Positions 32,753 to 40,755 of a stretch of DNA of 64,000 nt are shown piece after piece. Both the position numbers and the translations under genes were made by a program. Every line of letters begins with the position of its first letter. Within the stretch, counting starts at the first letter, position 1. The stretch comes from Streptomyces jeddahensis (GTDB taxonomy: Bacteria > Actinomycetota > Actinomycetes > Streptomycetales > Streptomycetaceae), in contig NZ_LOHS01000062.1 in assembly GCF_001642995.1 (NCBI RefSeq), forward strand, positions 1-64,000. The letters run 5' to 3'. The notes below the pieces were generated by a model that was not told where the DNA came from, made no database searches, and saw only the letters and a list, made by a program, of their open reading frames with translations.

Positions 32753-33700
32753 GTGACCATCTGGACTGACCGCACCGGCAACCGCCCGCTCGCCCTCACC
32801 GCGCCGAGCGGCATCGACCGCGCCGCCCACCACCGCCTCGACGAGGCATGGCTGGCCGCGGCGTGGAGCCACCCGACGACCCGCGTCTTCGTCGTCTCCG
32901 GCGGCCAGGTGCTCATCGACGAGACCCCCGACGGCACCACGGAACTCGTCACCACCCCCTCCTTCGAAGCCCCCCTCACCGAAGCCCACCGCTACTTCCT
33001 CGGCACCGACGACGACGGCGTCAGCTACTTCGCCCTGCAGAAGGACTCCCTGCCCGGCCGCATGGACCAGTCCGCACGCCCCGCGGGCCTCCGCGAAGCG
33101 GGCCTCCTGCTGTCCCCCCGCGACACCGGCCTCATGGTGCACGCCGTCGCCCTGGAGAACTGGCAGCGCCTCCACCGCTTCTGCTCCCGCTGCGGCGAAC
33201 GCACCGTCATCGCCGCCGCCGGCCACATCCGCCGCTGCCCCGCCTGCGGCGCCGAACACTACCCACGCACCGACCCCGCAGTGATCATGCTCGTCACCGA
33301 CGACGAGGACCGCGCACTCCTCGGCCGCCAGGTCCACTGGCCGGAAGGCCGCTTCTCGACCCTCGCCGGATTCGTCGAACCCGGCGAGTCGATAGAACAG
33401 TCGGTACGCCGCGAGGTACTCGAAGAGGCAGGCATCACAGTCGGCGACGTCGAATACGTCGCAAGCCAGCCCTGGCCCTTCCCCTCCAGCCTCATGCTGG
33501 GATTCATGGCCCGCGCCACCTCATCCGAGATCGACGTCGACGGCGAGGAGATCCACGAGGCGCGCTGGTTCTCCCGGGAAGAACTGCGGGCCGCCTTCGA
33601 GTCCGGGGAGGTCCTGCCCCCCTACGGAATCTCAATAGCGGCCCGCCTGATCGAGCTCTGGTACGGCAAGCCCCTGCCGACAAGGCCCGGCACCGTCTAG
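32753..33700 (+). CDS. nudC: NADH/NAD+ pyrophosphatase
   Basis: A 315-residue Nudix enzyme that splits NAD(H) to NMN(H) and AMP and, in other bacteria, removes NAD caps from RNA. The zinc ribbon is CSRCGE followed by CPACGAEHYPRTDPAVI, the Nudix box GFVEPGESIEQSVRREVLEE is complete with AGI after it, and the NudC signature SQPWPFPSS follows. GTG 32753 with GGAAG five bases upstream is the best start; TTG 32741 is possible. The 190 bp before it hold no convincing gene. Position next to mycoredoxin and uvrD2 is the same as in Mycobacterium (Rv3199c-Rv3198A-Rv3198c). It is convergent with the mycoredoxin gene, 36 bp apart. Confidence 0.95.
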   Translation: MTIWTDRTGNRPLALTAPSGIDRAAHHRLDEAWLAAAWSHPTTRVFVVSGGQVLIDETPDGTTELVTTPSFEAPLTEAHRYFLGTDDDGVSYFALQKDSLPGRMDQSARPAGLREAGLLLSPRDTGLMVHAVALENWQRLHRFCSRCGERTVIAAAGHIRRCPACGAEHYPRTDPAVIMLVTDDEDRALLGRQVHWPEGRFSTLAGFVEPGESIEQSVRREVLEEAGITVGDVEYVASQPWPFPSSLMLGFMARATSSEIDVDGEEIHEARWFSREELRAAFESGEVLPPYGISIAARLIELWYGKPLPTRPGTV

Positions 33701-33736
33701 CACGGCCGGGCCGACGCCGGGTCGGGGCAAGGCCCC

Positions 33737-33994
33737 TCAGACGCCGAGCGCCTGCTTCACCTGCGCGAGGCTCGGGTTCGTCATGACCACCGGCTCACCA
33801 CCGGAGACCGGAACGATCGAGACGGTGGGAACCGTCTGGTTTCCGCCGTTCGCCTTCTCCACGAACGCCGCGGACTCCGGGTCCTGCTCGATGTTGATCT
33901 CCGCGTATGCGATGCCCTCACGGTCCAACTGGCTCTTCAGCCGACGGCAGTAACCGCACCACGTCGTGCTGTACATCGTCACAGAACCCTGCAT
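33737..33994 (-). CDS. mrx1: mycoredoxin (glutaredoxin-like)
   Basis: An 85-residue thioredoxin-fold protein, MQGSVTMYSTTWCGYCRRL, with a CGYC active site and the cis-Pro segment TVPTVSI. Mycoredoxins reduce mycothiol-protein mixed disulfides in actinobacteria, using mycothiol as partner. ATG 33994 has GGGAG nine bases upstream; the longer frame is not conserved. About 50 bp upstream is a sigma-R-like promoter (GGAAT-N19-GTT), which would link it to the disulfide-stress regulon. It is convergent with nudC and divergent from uvrD2. Confidence 0.95.
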   Translation of the reverse strand: MQGSVTMYSTTWCGYCRRLKSQLDREGIAYAEINIEQDPESAAFVEKANGGNQTVPTVSIVPVSGGEPVVMTNPSLAQVKQALGV

Positions 33995-34043
33995 GTCTTC
34001 GCGCTCCCTAGTGGTGTCGCTCGATGATCGGTCGCAGTGACAG

Positions 34044-34070
34044 AACGTACGTGACAGGGGCAACCATTCC
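34044..34070 (-). promoter_or_regulatory. sigma-R-like promoter of mycoredoxin
   Basis: On the minus strand GGAAT (34070-34066) is followed after 19 bases by GTT (34046-34044); the Streptomyces sigma-R consensus is GGAAT-N18-GTT with N19 variants. Start of transcription would be about 40 bases before the ATG. Confidence 0.6.
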
Positions 34071-34133
34071 CGCCGGCTGCCGCATGTGCGTCACATCGCG
34101 CACGGTGTGACACGGACCGCACGAAACATGACC

Positions 34134-34190
34134 TGCAGCGCACGCATGAGGACGTGCAGCGCAGGCATGAGGACGCGCAGCACGCATTAG
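34134..34190. repeat. 21-bp tandem repeat, two and a half copies
   Basis: TGCAGCGCACGCATGAGGACG at 34134 (21-base unit; core GCAGCGCACGCATGAGGACG) recurs at 34155 with one change, and a shortened third copy follows. It lies in the mrx1-uvrD2 divergent region. Confidence 0.85.
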
Positions 34191-34210
34191 TACGACTGCA
34201 ACCGCCCCCC

Positions 34211-34219
34211 TGTGGACAA
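34211..34219 (-). promoter_or_regulatory. DnaA box matching TTGTCCACA
   Basis: TGTGGACAA is the exact complement of the Streptomyces consensus DnaA box, 40 bp before the uvrD2 start. A single box is suggestive only. Confidence 0.4.
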
Positions 34220-34258
34220 CCGGCTCACGGGCCTCCGGGGACCTGGCAGCATGGCGGG

Positions 34259-36466
34259 GTGACACCAGCAACGCACTCCACCCTCTTCCCGCAGGCTCCG
34301 GACAGCGCCGACGCCGTACTCGACGGGCTCGACCCCGAGCAGCGTGAGGTCGCCACCGCCCTGCACGGACCGGTGTGCGTACTCGCCGGAGCAGGCACCG
34401 GCAAAACCCGGGCGATCACCCACCGCATCGCCTACGGCGTCCGCGCCGGAATACTGCAGCCGTCCAGCGTCCTCGCCGTCACCTTCACCAACCGCGCCGC
34501 AGGCGAGATGCGCGGCCGCCTCCGCCAGCTCGGCGCCGCCGGAGTCCAGGCACGCACCTTCCACTCCGCCGCCCTGCGCCAGCTCCAGTACTTCTGGCCG
34601 AAAGCCGTCGGCGGACCACTGCCACGACTCGTCGAACGCAAAATCCAGCTCGTCGCTGACGCCGCAGCCGCCTGCCGCATCCGCCTCGACCGGGGCGAGC
34701 TCCGCGACGTCACCGCCGAGATCGAATGGTCCAAAGTCACCCAGACCGTCCCCTCGGACTACCTCGCGGCCGCCGCCAAAGCCGGCCGCGACGTCCCCCG
34801 CGACCCCGCCGAGATCTCCCAGCTCTACGCCACCTACGAAGACCTCAAACGCGAGCGCTCCGTCATCGACTTCGAAGACGTCCTCCTGCTCACCGTCGCC
34901 ATCCTCCAGGACCGCCACGACATCGCAGACCACGTCCGCAGCCAGTACCAGCACTTCGTCGTCGACGAATACCAGGACGTCAGCCCCCTCCAGCAGCGCC
35001 TCCTCGAACTCTGGCTCGGCGACCGCGACAGCCTCTGCGTCGTCGGCGACGCAAGCCAGACCATCTACTCCTTCACCGGCGCCACCCCCGACCACCTGCT
35101 GAACTTCCGGACACGCCACCCCGGCGCCACCGTCGTCAAACTCGTCCGCGACTACCGCTCCTCACCACAGATCGTCCACCTCGCCAACGGCCTGCTCTCC
35201 CACGCCCGCGGCCGCGCCGCCGAACACCGCCTCGAACTCATCTCCCAGCGGAAACCCGGCCCCGAACCCGTCTACACCGAGTACCTGGACGAGCCCGCCG
35301 AAGCCGAAGGCGCCGCCCACCGCATCCGCGACCTCATCGCCTCCGGCGTCCCCGCCAGCGAAATCGCAGTCCTGTTCCGCACGAACAGCCAGTCCGAGAC
35401 GTACGAACAAGCCCTCGCGGACGCCGGCGTGCCCTACCAGCTGCGCGGCGCCGAACGATTCTTCGAACGCACCGAAGTACGTGAAGCAGGCGCCGCCCTG
35501 CGCGGAGCCGCCCGCTTCGGCGCCAACGACACCCTCCTCGACGACGCCGTCGACCTGCCGTCCCAGGTGCGTGCCGTGCTCTCCACCAAAGGCTGGACCA
35601 CACAGCCACCAGCCGGCTCCGGAGCCGTCCGCGAGCGCTGGGAGTCCCTCGCCGCCCTCGTACGCCTCGCCGAGGACTTCGCCCGAGCCCAGCCGTCAGC
35701 CACCCTCGGCGACCTCGTCGCCGAACTCGACGAGCGCGCAGCCGCCCAGCACGCCCCCACCGTCGAAGGCGTAACCCTCGCCTCCCTGCACGCCGCAAAA
35801 GGCCTCGAATGGGACGCCGTGTTCGTCGTCGGCGTAGCAGAAGGCATGATGCCGATCACCTACGCCAAAACGGACGAACAGATAGAGGAGGAACGACGCC
35901 TCCTCTACGTGGGCGTCACCCGGGCACGACAGCACGTGTTCCTCTCCTGGGCACTGGCCCGCTCACCCGGCGGCCGCCCGAACCGCCGCCCCAGCCGCTT
36001 CCTCGACGGCCTGCGACCAGGCTCATCCACCACCGCGCCCCGCGGTCCGGGTGCACCCGTCGGCGCGGGCGGCATCGAACACGGATCCAGGAACATCGCC
36101 ACCACGGCCGCACGACCCCGGCGCGGGCCCCGGACACCCGCCCGCTGCCGCGTCTGCGGCCGCACCCTCACCGACGCCGGCGAAATGAAGCTGATGCGCT
36201 GTGAGGACTGCCCCTCGGACATGGACGAGGGCCTCTACGAACGACTCCGCGACTGGCGCGCCGACGAAGCCCGCCAGTTGGGGCAGCCCGCGTTCTGCAT
36301 CTTCACCGACAAGACACTCATGGCCATCGCTGAGGCCGCACCGGACGGGGAGGCCGAGCTGGCGCGTATCCCCGGCGTCGGAGTGCGCAAACTCAACCGG
36401 TTCGGAGCCGATGTGCTGGCCATCTGCGCAGGTGAGACCCGTGACAGCCACGACGAAGAAGGCTGA
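34259..36466 (+). CDS. uvrD2: UvrD2-type DNA helicase with HRDC domain
   Basis: A 735-residue superfamily 1A 3'-5' DNA helicase. Walker A AGAGTGKT is at residues 43-50, VDEYQDVS, VVGDASQTIYSFTGA, SLHAAKGLEWDAV and YVGVTRARQHV follow. The C-terminus has the tetracysteine motif C630-x2-C633 and C648-x2-C651 and then an HRDC domain (AELARIPGVGVRKLNRFGADVL). This architecture is that of mycobacterial UvrD2, where the tetracysteine part activates the helicase. Start GTG 34259 (VTPATHSTLFPQ) agrees with the Streptomyces orthologue; no ribosome site is present, suggesting a leaderless mRNA. It is followed by the wblC leader in the same direction, as in Mycobacterium (uvrD2-whiB7). Confidence 0.95.
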   Translation: MTPATHSTLFPQAPDSADAVLDGLDPEQREVATALHGPVCVLAGAGTGKTRAITHRIAYGVRAGILQPSSVLAVTFTNRAAGEMRGRLRQLGAAGVQARTFHSAALRQLQYFWPKAVGGPLPRLVERKIQLVADAAAACRIRLDRGELRDVTAEIEWSKVTQTVPSDYLAAAAKAGRDVPRDPAEISQLYATYEDLKRERSVIDFEDVLLLTVAILQDRHDIADHVRSQYQHFVVDEYQDVSPLQQRLLELWLGDRDSLCVVGDASQTIYSFTGATPDHLLNFRTRHPGATVVKLVRDYRSSPQIVHLANGLLSHARGRAAEHRLELISQRKPGPEPVYTEYLDEPAEAEGAAHRIRDLIASGVPASEIAVLFRTNSQSETYEQALADAGVPYQLRGAERFFERTEVREAGAALRGAARFGANDTLLDDAVDLPSQVRAVLSTKGWTTQPPAGSGAVRERWESLAALVRLAEDFARAQPSATLGDLVAELDERAAAQHAPTVEGVTLASLHAAKGLEWDAVFVVGVAEGMMPITYAKTDEQIEEERRLLYVGVTRARQHVFLSWALARSPGGRPNRRPSRFLDGLRPGSSTTAPRGPGAPVGAGGIEHGSRNIATTAARPRRGPRTPARCRVCGRTLTDAGEMKLMRCEDCPSDMDEGLYERLRDWRADEARQLGQPAFCIFTDKTLMAIAEAAPDGEAELARIPGVGVRKLNRFGADVLAICAGETRDSHDEEG

Positions 36467-36481
36467 CCGAAACTCGTCGGA

Positions 36482-36519
36482 AAAATAGTTTGCGCATGCC
36501 CCAGCAATCCCCATAGGTT
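36482..36519 (+). promoter_or_regulatory. candidate WblC-autoregulated promoter
   Basis: TTGCGC (36490-36495) and TAGGTT (36514-36519) are 18 bases apart, and an AAAATA run lies directly upstream of the -35. WhiB7/WblC-dependent promoters carry an AT-rich block in exactly that place. Confidence 0.6.
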
Positions 36520-36626
36520 CTTAGGCACGGACACGGCGGCTTCTCGAAGCCCCGGATCCGTGCTGTACTTGAAAGCCCCGGGCCGGTCCTGACCGGTCCC
36601 CAAGACGCCGAGAGGAGGCGATTGAA

Positions 36627-36950
36627 GTGATCAGCATCAACACCAGCTCCATCAGCACCGCCAAACTGACCGATCGCTCGGTCGTCGCCTCCTGCCTGCT
36701 CGGCCTCTCCAACCTGGGCACCGGTCTGTCCGGCATTACCGCCGTGCGTCCGGCGTCCTCCATGCCTCTCTCGGGTCTTGAGATCCGTGAGCGCAATGAG
36801 CGACCGACCCAGGCACCGGAAGCAGTAGCAGCAGTGGCACAGGCGTCCGCCTATGCCTTTGCGGCGGCCGGTGCCGGATCCCGCAAGACGACGCAGCACC
36901 ACACGATGTGGGCCTTCCGTGGGCTCGAACCCTGGAGTGATCCAGCCTGA
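36627..36950 (+). CDS. upstream reading frame in the wblC leader
   Basis: A 107-codon frame starting at GTG 36627 behind an excellent GAGGAGG ribosome site and ending 25 bp before a strong intrinsic terminator. The product (MISINTSSISTAKLTDRS... ending WSDPA) is Ser/Ala-rich and matches no enzyme family. WhiB7/wblC genes are known to be controlled by a translated upstream frame: ribosome stalling by antibiotics changes leader folding and lets polymerase pass the terminator. The layout here (promoter, uORF, terminator, wblC) fits this. The frame may be annotated as a hypothetical protein, but its role is probably regulatory; the functional part could be only its first codons. Confidence 0.75.
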   Translation: MISINTSSISTAKLTDRSVVASCLLGLSNLGTGLSGITAVRPASSMPLSGLEIRERNERPTQAPEAVAAVAQASAYAFAAAGAGSRKTTQHHTMWAFRGLEPWSDPA

Positions 36951-36974
36951 TACGCCATCAGGCCAGGCGCCTTC

Positions 36975-37017
36975 AGGGCCGCGGAACCCCATCCGGGATC
37001 CGCGGCCCTTCTGTTTG
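36975..37017 (+). terminator. attenuator-terminator before wblC
   Basis: AGGGCCGCGGA (36975-36985) pairs with TCCGCGGCCCT (36999-37009) and is followed by TCTGTTTG. It sits between the uORF stop and the wblC start, so it must be read through for wblC expression. Confidence 0.88.
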
Positions 37018-37123
37018 CCCCCAACGGGGATGACGGAGCGAAGGGGCCTCGGGACAAGGAAAGACCCGGTACCAGCCGCCACCCGGCCAACAGGCCGGAA
37101 CGACCAGACGAGGAAGACCAACC

Positions 37124-37492
37124 GTGCAACTCGAAGCGCGCGCCCCGTCCGTACCGCCTTCACAAACGATCACCCCGCCCGGCCTCACGGAGGACTCCGC
37201 CTTGACCCCGCTCACCGCGCTCACCGCGCTCGACGACGCCATCGAGAACCTCGGCGTACCCGTCCCCTGCCGCTCCTACGACCCGGAGGTCTTCTTCGCC
37301 GAGTCGCCGGCCGACGTCGAGTACGCCAAGTCCCTCTGCCGCACCTGCCCGCTCATCGAGGCCTGCCTCGCCGGCGCCAAGGAGCGGCGCGAGCCCTGGG
37401 GCGTCTGGGGCGGCGAGCTCTTCGTCCAGGGCGTCGTGGTCGCCCGCAAGCGGCCGCGTGGCCGCCCGCGCAAGAACCCGGTCGTCGCATGA
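37124..37492 (+). CDS. wblC: WhiB-family regulator WblC (WhiB7 orthologue)
   Basis: A 122-residue iron-sulfur transcription factor that turns on intrinsic resistance to ribosome-targeting antibiotics together with the principal sigma factor. The 4Fe-4S ligands are C49, C72, C75 and C81 (CRTCPLIEAC), followed by GVWGG at residues 93-97 and a C-terminal AT-hook RGRPR that binds the AT-rich promoter block. GTG 37124 has GAGGAAG correctly placed. The Streptomyces and Mycobacterium context (uvrD2 upstream, ABC1 nearby) is preserved. Expression should be controlled by its own promoter and by the leader attenuator. It overlaps the following small basic gene by four bases. Confidence 0.96.
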   Translation: MQLEARAPSVPPSQTITPPGLTEDSALTPLTALTALDDAIENLGVPVPCRSYDPEVFFAESPADVEYAKSLCRTCPLIEACLAGAKERREPWGVWGGELFVQGVVVARKRPRGRPRKNPVVA

Positions 37493-37812
37493 ACGCCACC
37501 GGAACGATCGACCGCCCTCACACGCACGACCCCCAGAAGCAGGCCCCGATGACGACGTCCACCAACGAGCCCATCGGCTCCGCGACCCCAGACTCCACCA
37601 CCACCGGCGCGACCGACTCGCGTCAGAACAGGACCCGAGAGATGCAACTCATCCCAGAAGCCCTGGCCCGTGCGCATATGCACGAGCGCCTGCGTGAGGC
37701 CGAGGCGGAACGCCAGGCCGTGCGCCTGGCCGCCGCCCGGCGGATGCAGCGCCGCGCCGAACGCGCGTCGCTCCGCGCCCGCCGCGCCCTGGCCATGGCG
37801 GTCATGCAGTAA
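37489..37812 (+). CDS. small basic protein translationally coupled to wblC
   Basis: A 107-residue protein whose ATG overlaps the wblC stop (ATGA). The N-terminal half is Thr/Ser-rich and probably disordered; the C-terminal half (residues 50-107) is a very basic, Ala/Arg/Glu helical segment (RLREAEAERQAVRLAAARRM) that could form a coiled coil or bind RNA. No known domain is recognised. Being coupled to wblC, it should be induced by the same antibiotics, so a role at the ribosome or with WblC is possible but purely inferred. A terminator follows 38 bp downstream. Confidence 0.7.
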   Translation: MNATGTIDRPHTHDPQKQAPMTTSTNEPIGSATPDSTTTGATDSRQNRTREMQLIPEALARAHMHERLREAEAERQAVRLAAARRMQRRAERASLRARRALAMAVMQ

Positions 37813-37849
37813 CGGCAGCAGCCGGGCACCACACGCAGATGTGCTCCTC

Positions 37850-37882
37850 GCGGGGGCCGGTCCGACAAGGACCGGCCCCCGC
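37850..37882 (+). terminator. terminator of the wblC operon
   Basis: GCGGGGGCCGGTCC (37850-37863) and GGACCGGCCCCCGC (37869-37882) with loop GACAA. It lies between this operon and the convergent ABC1 gene. Confidence 0.85.
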
Positions 37883-37968
37883 AGTGCGTGGCCGGCGAAC
37901 CCTGCGGCGCCTCCGGGGGCCCTCCCCCTCCCCCTCCCACCCCTCCCGCCCACCGGCCCCCAACGTGG

Positions 37969-39369
37969 TCACGCCTCAGCCGCAGGCTCCTCCTCAGCGA
38001 AGTCGGCGCAGTCGTCCGCGGTATCCGCGTCGCCCGTCAAGGGCTCCTCCTCGGCGAAACCCGGCAGCCACGCCTCGAGCTCGTCCCTCAGCCGGACCCT
38101 GGCGCCCAGCTGGCACAGCACGCCGATCGTGCTCAGCGTCACCCGGTGGATCAGCAGATACGACGGTGGCAGGTTCAGCTGCTTGCCCAACTGATAGGCG
38201 GGCGACCGGGGATCGGCGATGCGCCCGGCCTGGCTGCGCATCCAGCCACGGGTGAACTCGAACTCCTCGACCTGCGCCGGCTCGATGATGGGCAGCAGAT
38301 AGTCGAGCACCGCCTCCGGGTCGAGCTCTACCTCGTCCTTGACGAAGCCTTCCTCGCAGAGCATCTCGTAGACCGCCTCGGCCCGGCCGTCGAGTGCCAT
38401 GCGCAGCGAGTCGCCGATCGTGGACGGCAGTCCCCCGGGCAGCCGGTCCACCGTGCCGAAGTCCAGTACCCCCAGCCGCCAGTCGTCGTTGTCGCCGGGC
38501 AGCAGCCGGAAGTTGCCCGGGTGCGGGTCCGCATGCAGAAGACCGGTGCGCGCGGGTCCCGAGAAGAGGAAGCGGGCCAATAGCTGACCTGCCCGGTCGC
38601 GCTGCTCGGGGAGGCCGTCGGCGATCACCTCCGACAGCGGTATCCCGTCGATCCACTCGGTCACCAGCACCTGTTCGCACTGGTGCACCACCGCGGGCAC
38701 CAGCACATCAGGGTCGTCCGCGAACTCTTCGGCATGGACCTGCTGGGCCTGTGCCTCCATGCCGTAGTCGAGCTCCTCGGACACACGGTCGCGCAGTTCC
38801 TCGATGAGCGGCTTGACGTCCACGCCCGGAATCAGCGGCCCCAGCAGCCGTGCGAAGCGGCCGAGTTGCGTCAGGTCGGACAGCAGCGCCTCGCCGGCGC
38901 CTGGGTACTGCACCTTGACGGCGACTTCGCGCCCGTCGTGCCACACGGCCCGGTGCACCTGGCCGATCGACGCGGCCGCGGCCGGCTTGTCCTCGAACTC
39001 CAGGAACCACTCGCGCCACTCTTCGCCGAGCCGCTCCTCCAGTACGGAGTGCACGGTGCGGGTCGGCATCGGGGGAGCCGCGTCCTGAAGTTTCGTCAGC
39101 GCGGCGCGGTAGGGGCCGGCGATCTCCTCCGGCAGCGCGGACTCGAAGACGGACAGGGCCTGCCCGAACTTCATGGCTCCGCCCTTCAGCTCCCCGAGGA
39201 CCTTGAACAATTGCTCCGCGGTGCGTTGTTGCAGCTCGCGGCCCACGATCTCCGCCGACTTGCCGCCGATCCGCTTGCCCAGCCCCCACGTGGCGCGCCC
39301 GGCGAAGCCGAGCGGTAGCGCGGCGAGCTTGGCGGTACGGGTGACCGCCTTCCGGGGAAGATCAGACAT
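37969..39369 (-). CDS. ABC1/UbiB-family atypical kinase
   Basis: A 466-residue member of the ABC1 (ADCK/UbiB) family of protein-kinase-like ATPases linked to isoprenoid lipid metabolism. It shows LGELKGGAMKFGQALS (the KxGQ motif), AAASIGQVHRA (Ala-rich loop), VAVKVQYPG (ATP-site Lys), HADPHPGNF and VLDFGTVD. The C-terminus is acidic. ATG 39369 has GGAGGGG upstream. It lies 41 bp downstream of the ThiF-like gene in the same direction, probably one transcript. The Mycobacterium counterpart, Rv3197, sits beside whiB7 and has been tied to macrolide tolerance, so a link with the WblC response is possible here too. Confidence 0.92.
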   Translation of the reverse strand: MSDLPRKAVTRTAKLAALPLGFAGRATWGLGKRIGGKSAEIVGRELQQRTAEQLFKVLGELKGGAMKFGQALSVFESALPEEIAGPYRAALTKLQDAAPPMPTRTVHSVLEERLGEEWREWFLEFEDKPAAAASIGQVHRAVWHDGREVAVKVQYPGAGEALLSDLTQLGRFARLLGPLIPGVDVKPLIEELRDRVSEELDYGMEAQAQQVHAEEFADDPDVLVPAVVHQCEQVLVTEWIDGIPLSEVIADGLPEQRDRAGQLLARFLFSGPARTGLLHADPHPGNFRLLPGDNDDWRLGVLDFGTVDRLPGGLPSTIGDSLRMALDGRAEAVYEMLCEEGFVKDEVELDPEAVLDYLLPIIEPAQVEEFEFTRGWMRSQAGRIADPRSPAYQLGKQLNLPPSYLLIHRVTLSTIGVLCQLGARVRLRDELEAWLPGFAEEEPLTGDADTADDCADFAEEEPAAEA

Positions 39370-39410
39370 GCGCCCCTCCAAGTCCCAGACAGCCGTACCC
39401 TGTGCGGCGG

Positions 39411-40553
39411 TCACCCGGCCATTGTCTCGTGCCGCTCCCCGTCATCCGAGGTCTGTTCACTCATACCTTGCTCGACGGCCCCGCACGGGCATGCGGGGTG
39501 CGGCCACACGGGTCGCGGGTGCCAGTCGAGTCCTGGCAGGGACGCCTCCCATCGGGCTCCGGTGCTCGCCGGCGCGCCTCCGTCCAGAAAGGCAAGGGCG
39601 TGTGCCGCCGCCAGACCTGCGACCGCCGTCGCCAGAGCGGTGTCGCAGGCGGTGACATGACGCTGCTGCCCCGAGCGCCACTGCGCCAGCAGACGAGGCC
39701 AGGCGGGATCCCGGTCCGTGCGTCCCTGCAACAGGCAGCCCGCACAAGCCGTCGTGCCGGGCAGTACCAGAGGGCCGACCACGCCGGTTGCCTCCACCAC
39801 TCCTGCGTAGAGGTGAGGCGTCCCCGAGGAGATGAGCGGTTCTGCCGCGGCCGGGTCGGGGGCATGGGCGGCCAGGCCGTCCCGCGGGGCGAGGATGACC
39901 AGGGACAGCCCGGGCTCGCCTGCCGTGGTCTTCCGGGACTTGTCTCGGCGGGGTGGGCGGTCAGGGGCTGCTCGTCGTACGGCCTGGCGTGCGGCGTCCG
40001 TCCTGCGGTCGCCGACCGATTCGGCAGGCAGGCCGCCCGGTGCCAGATCCCACGGTTCGACGCATCCGATGTCCTGAACATCGATGTGGCCCACACCGGC
40101 TGCCGCAAGGACGGAGGCGATGATGGTCCCCACCCGGCCGGCGCCCTGGATCTGCACGCGCAGGGTGCGACGCGCCGCCAACGTCTTCATCGCGCCGCCC
40201 GGTTCGGGTGTGACGACCGAGAGCGATGCCAGGTCGGGCTGCAGGCGCTGGAGGGCGCTCTCCCGCTTGCGGAGGTCCTCGGCGGTGGGGCCACCGCCTG
40301 TCGCATCGTCCAGGAGCCCTGCTGCCGACAGGCGCTCGACGAGCCTGTCCACATGCCCGTCGGGCAGGCCTGTGCGGCGGCCTTCGTCGCGCAGCAGCTC
40401 GAGTCCGCGGGTTCCGTCGAGCAGGTTCAGGAAGCTGGCGGTGGCCGTGTCCACCGGGCCGAGGAGGACCGCGTGTGCGGGTGTCACACCGCACTGCACG
40501 GTGTGGCGGTCGCGCCAGCCGCGCCGCAGCGCGGGTTTCAGGATCGGATGCAT
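39411..40553 (-). CDS. ThiF/E1-like family protein
   Basis: A 380-residue protein with a Rossmann ATP-binding motif GAGRVGT at residues 137-143 in a ThiF-like domain, CAGC in the middle and CPCG near the C-terminus as possible zinc ligands. The first 120 residues resemble the winged-helix leader-recognition part seen in RiPP cyclodehydratase partner proteins, but no precursor peptide or cyclodehydratase is present in the window. ATG 40553 has GGGGGA upstream. It appears to be in an operon with the ABC1 kinase and divergent from the YgjP-like gene. Adenylation activity is uncertain because the DxxxxxRQ motif of true E1s is not obvious. Confidence 0.75.
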   Translation of the reverse strand: MHPILKPALRRGWRDRHTVQCGVTPAHAVLLGPVDTATASFLNLLDGTRGLELLRDEGRRTGLPDGHVDRLVERLSAAGLLDDATGGGPTAEDLRKRESALQRLQPDLASLSVVTPEPGGAMKTLAARRTLRVQIQGAGRVGTIIASVLAAAGVGHIDVQDIGCVEPWDLAPGGLPAESVGDRRTDAARQAVRRAAPDRPPRRDKSRKTTAGEPGLSLVILAPRDGLAAHAPDPAAAEPLISSGTPHLYAGVVEATGVVGPLVLPGTTACAGCLLQGRTDRDPAWPRLLAQWRSGQQRHVTACDTALATAVAGLAAAHALAFLDGGAPASTGARWEASLPGLDWHPRPVWPHPACPCGAVEQGMSEQTSDDGERHETMAG

Positions 40554-40643
40554 GACGTCCCCCGTTGCCGACTGGATTTCCGGGTCTCTGCCGGTCGCTG
40601 TCGGTCGCCAGCATGCAGGGGCGGAGCGGAGGGATGCGCGGAG

Positions 40644-40652
40644 TTATCCACA
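40644..40652 (+). promoter_or_regulatory. DnaA box TTATCCACA
   Basis: An exact match to the general DnaA consensus (TTATCCACA) in the divergent region between the ThiF-like and YgjP-like genes. Confidence 0.4.
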
Positions 40653-40743
40653 GGCGCGGGGATTAGTCGTATTAATCAGGTGTTCGAGGAGTGGATCGGT
40701 GGCGAACCCTCCGGGAGGCAGGACTTCCCGCACTCTGAGCGGG

Positions 40744-40749
40744 TAACGT
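40744..40749 (+). promoter_or_regulatory. candidate -10 box, leaderless start of metalloprotease gene
   Basis: TAACGT ends six bases before GTG 40756, with no Shine-Dalgarno sequence. AT-rich TATTAATC about 70 bp upstream may belong to the divergent promoter. Confidence 0.35.
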
Positions 40750-40755
40750 CGGGGC

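Noticed and set aside
32550..32756. 68-codon frame between the M20 peptidase and nudC that overlaps both
   Set aside because: The overlaps look like coupling, but third-position GC is lower than in neighbours, the product is His/Pro/Arg-rich and no ribosome site is present.
39411..40553. RiPP (thiazole/oxazole) biosynthetic gene cluster
   Set aside because: Only one ThiF-like gene is seen; there is no precursor peptide, YcaO or dehydrogenase nearby.
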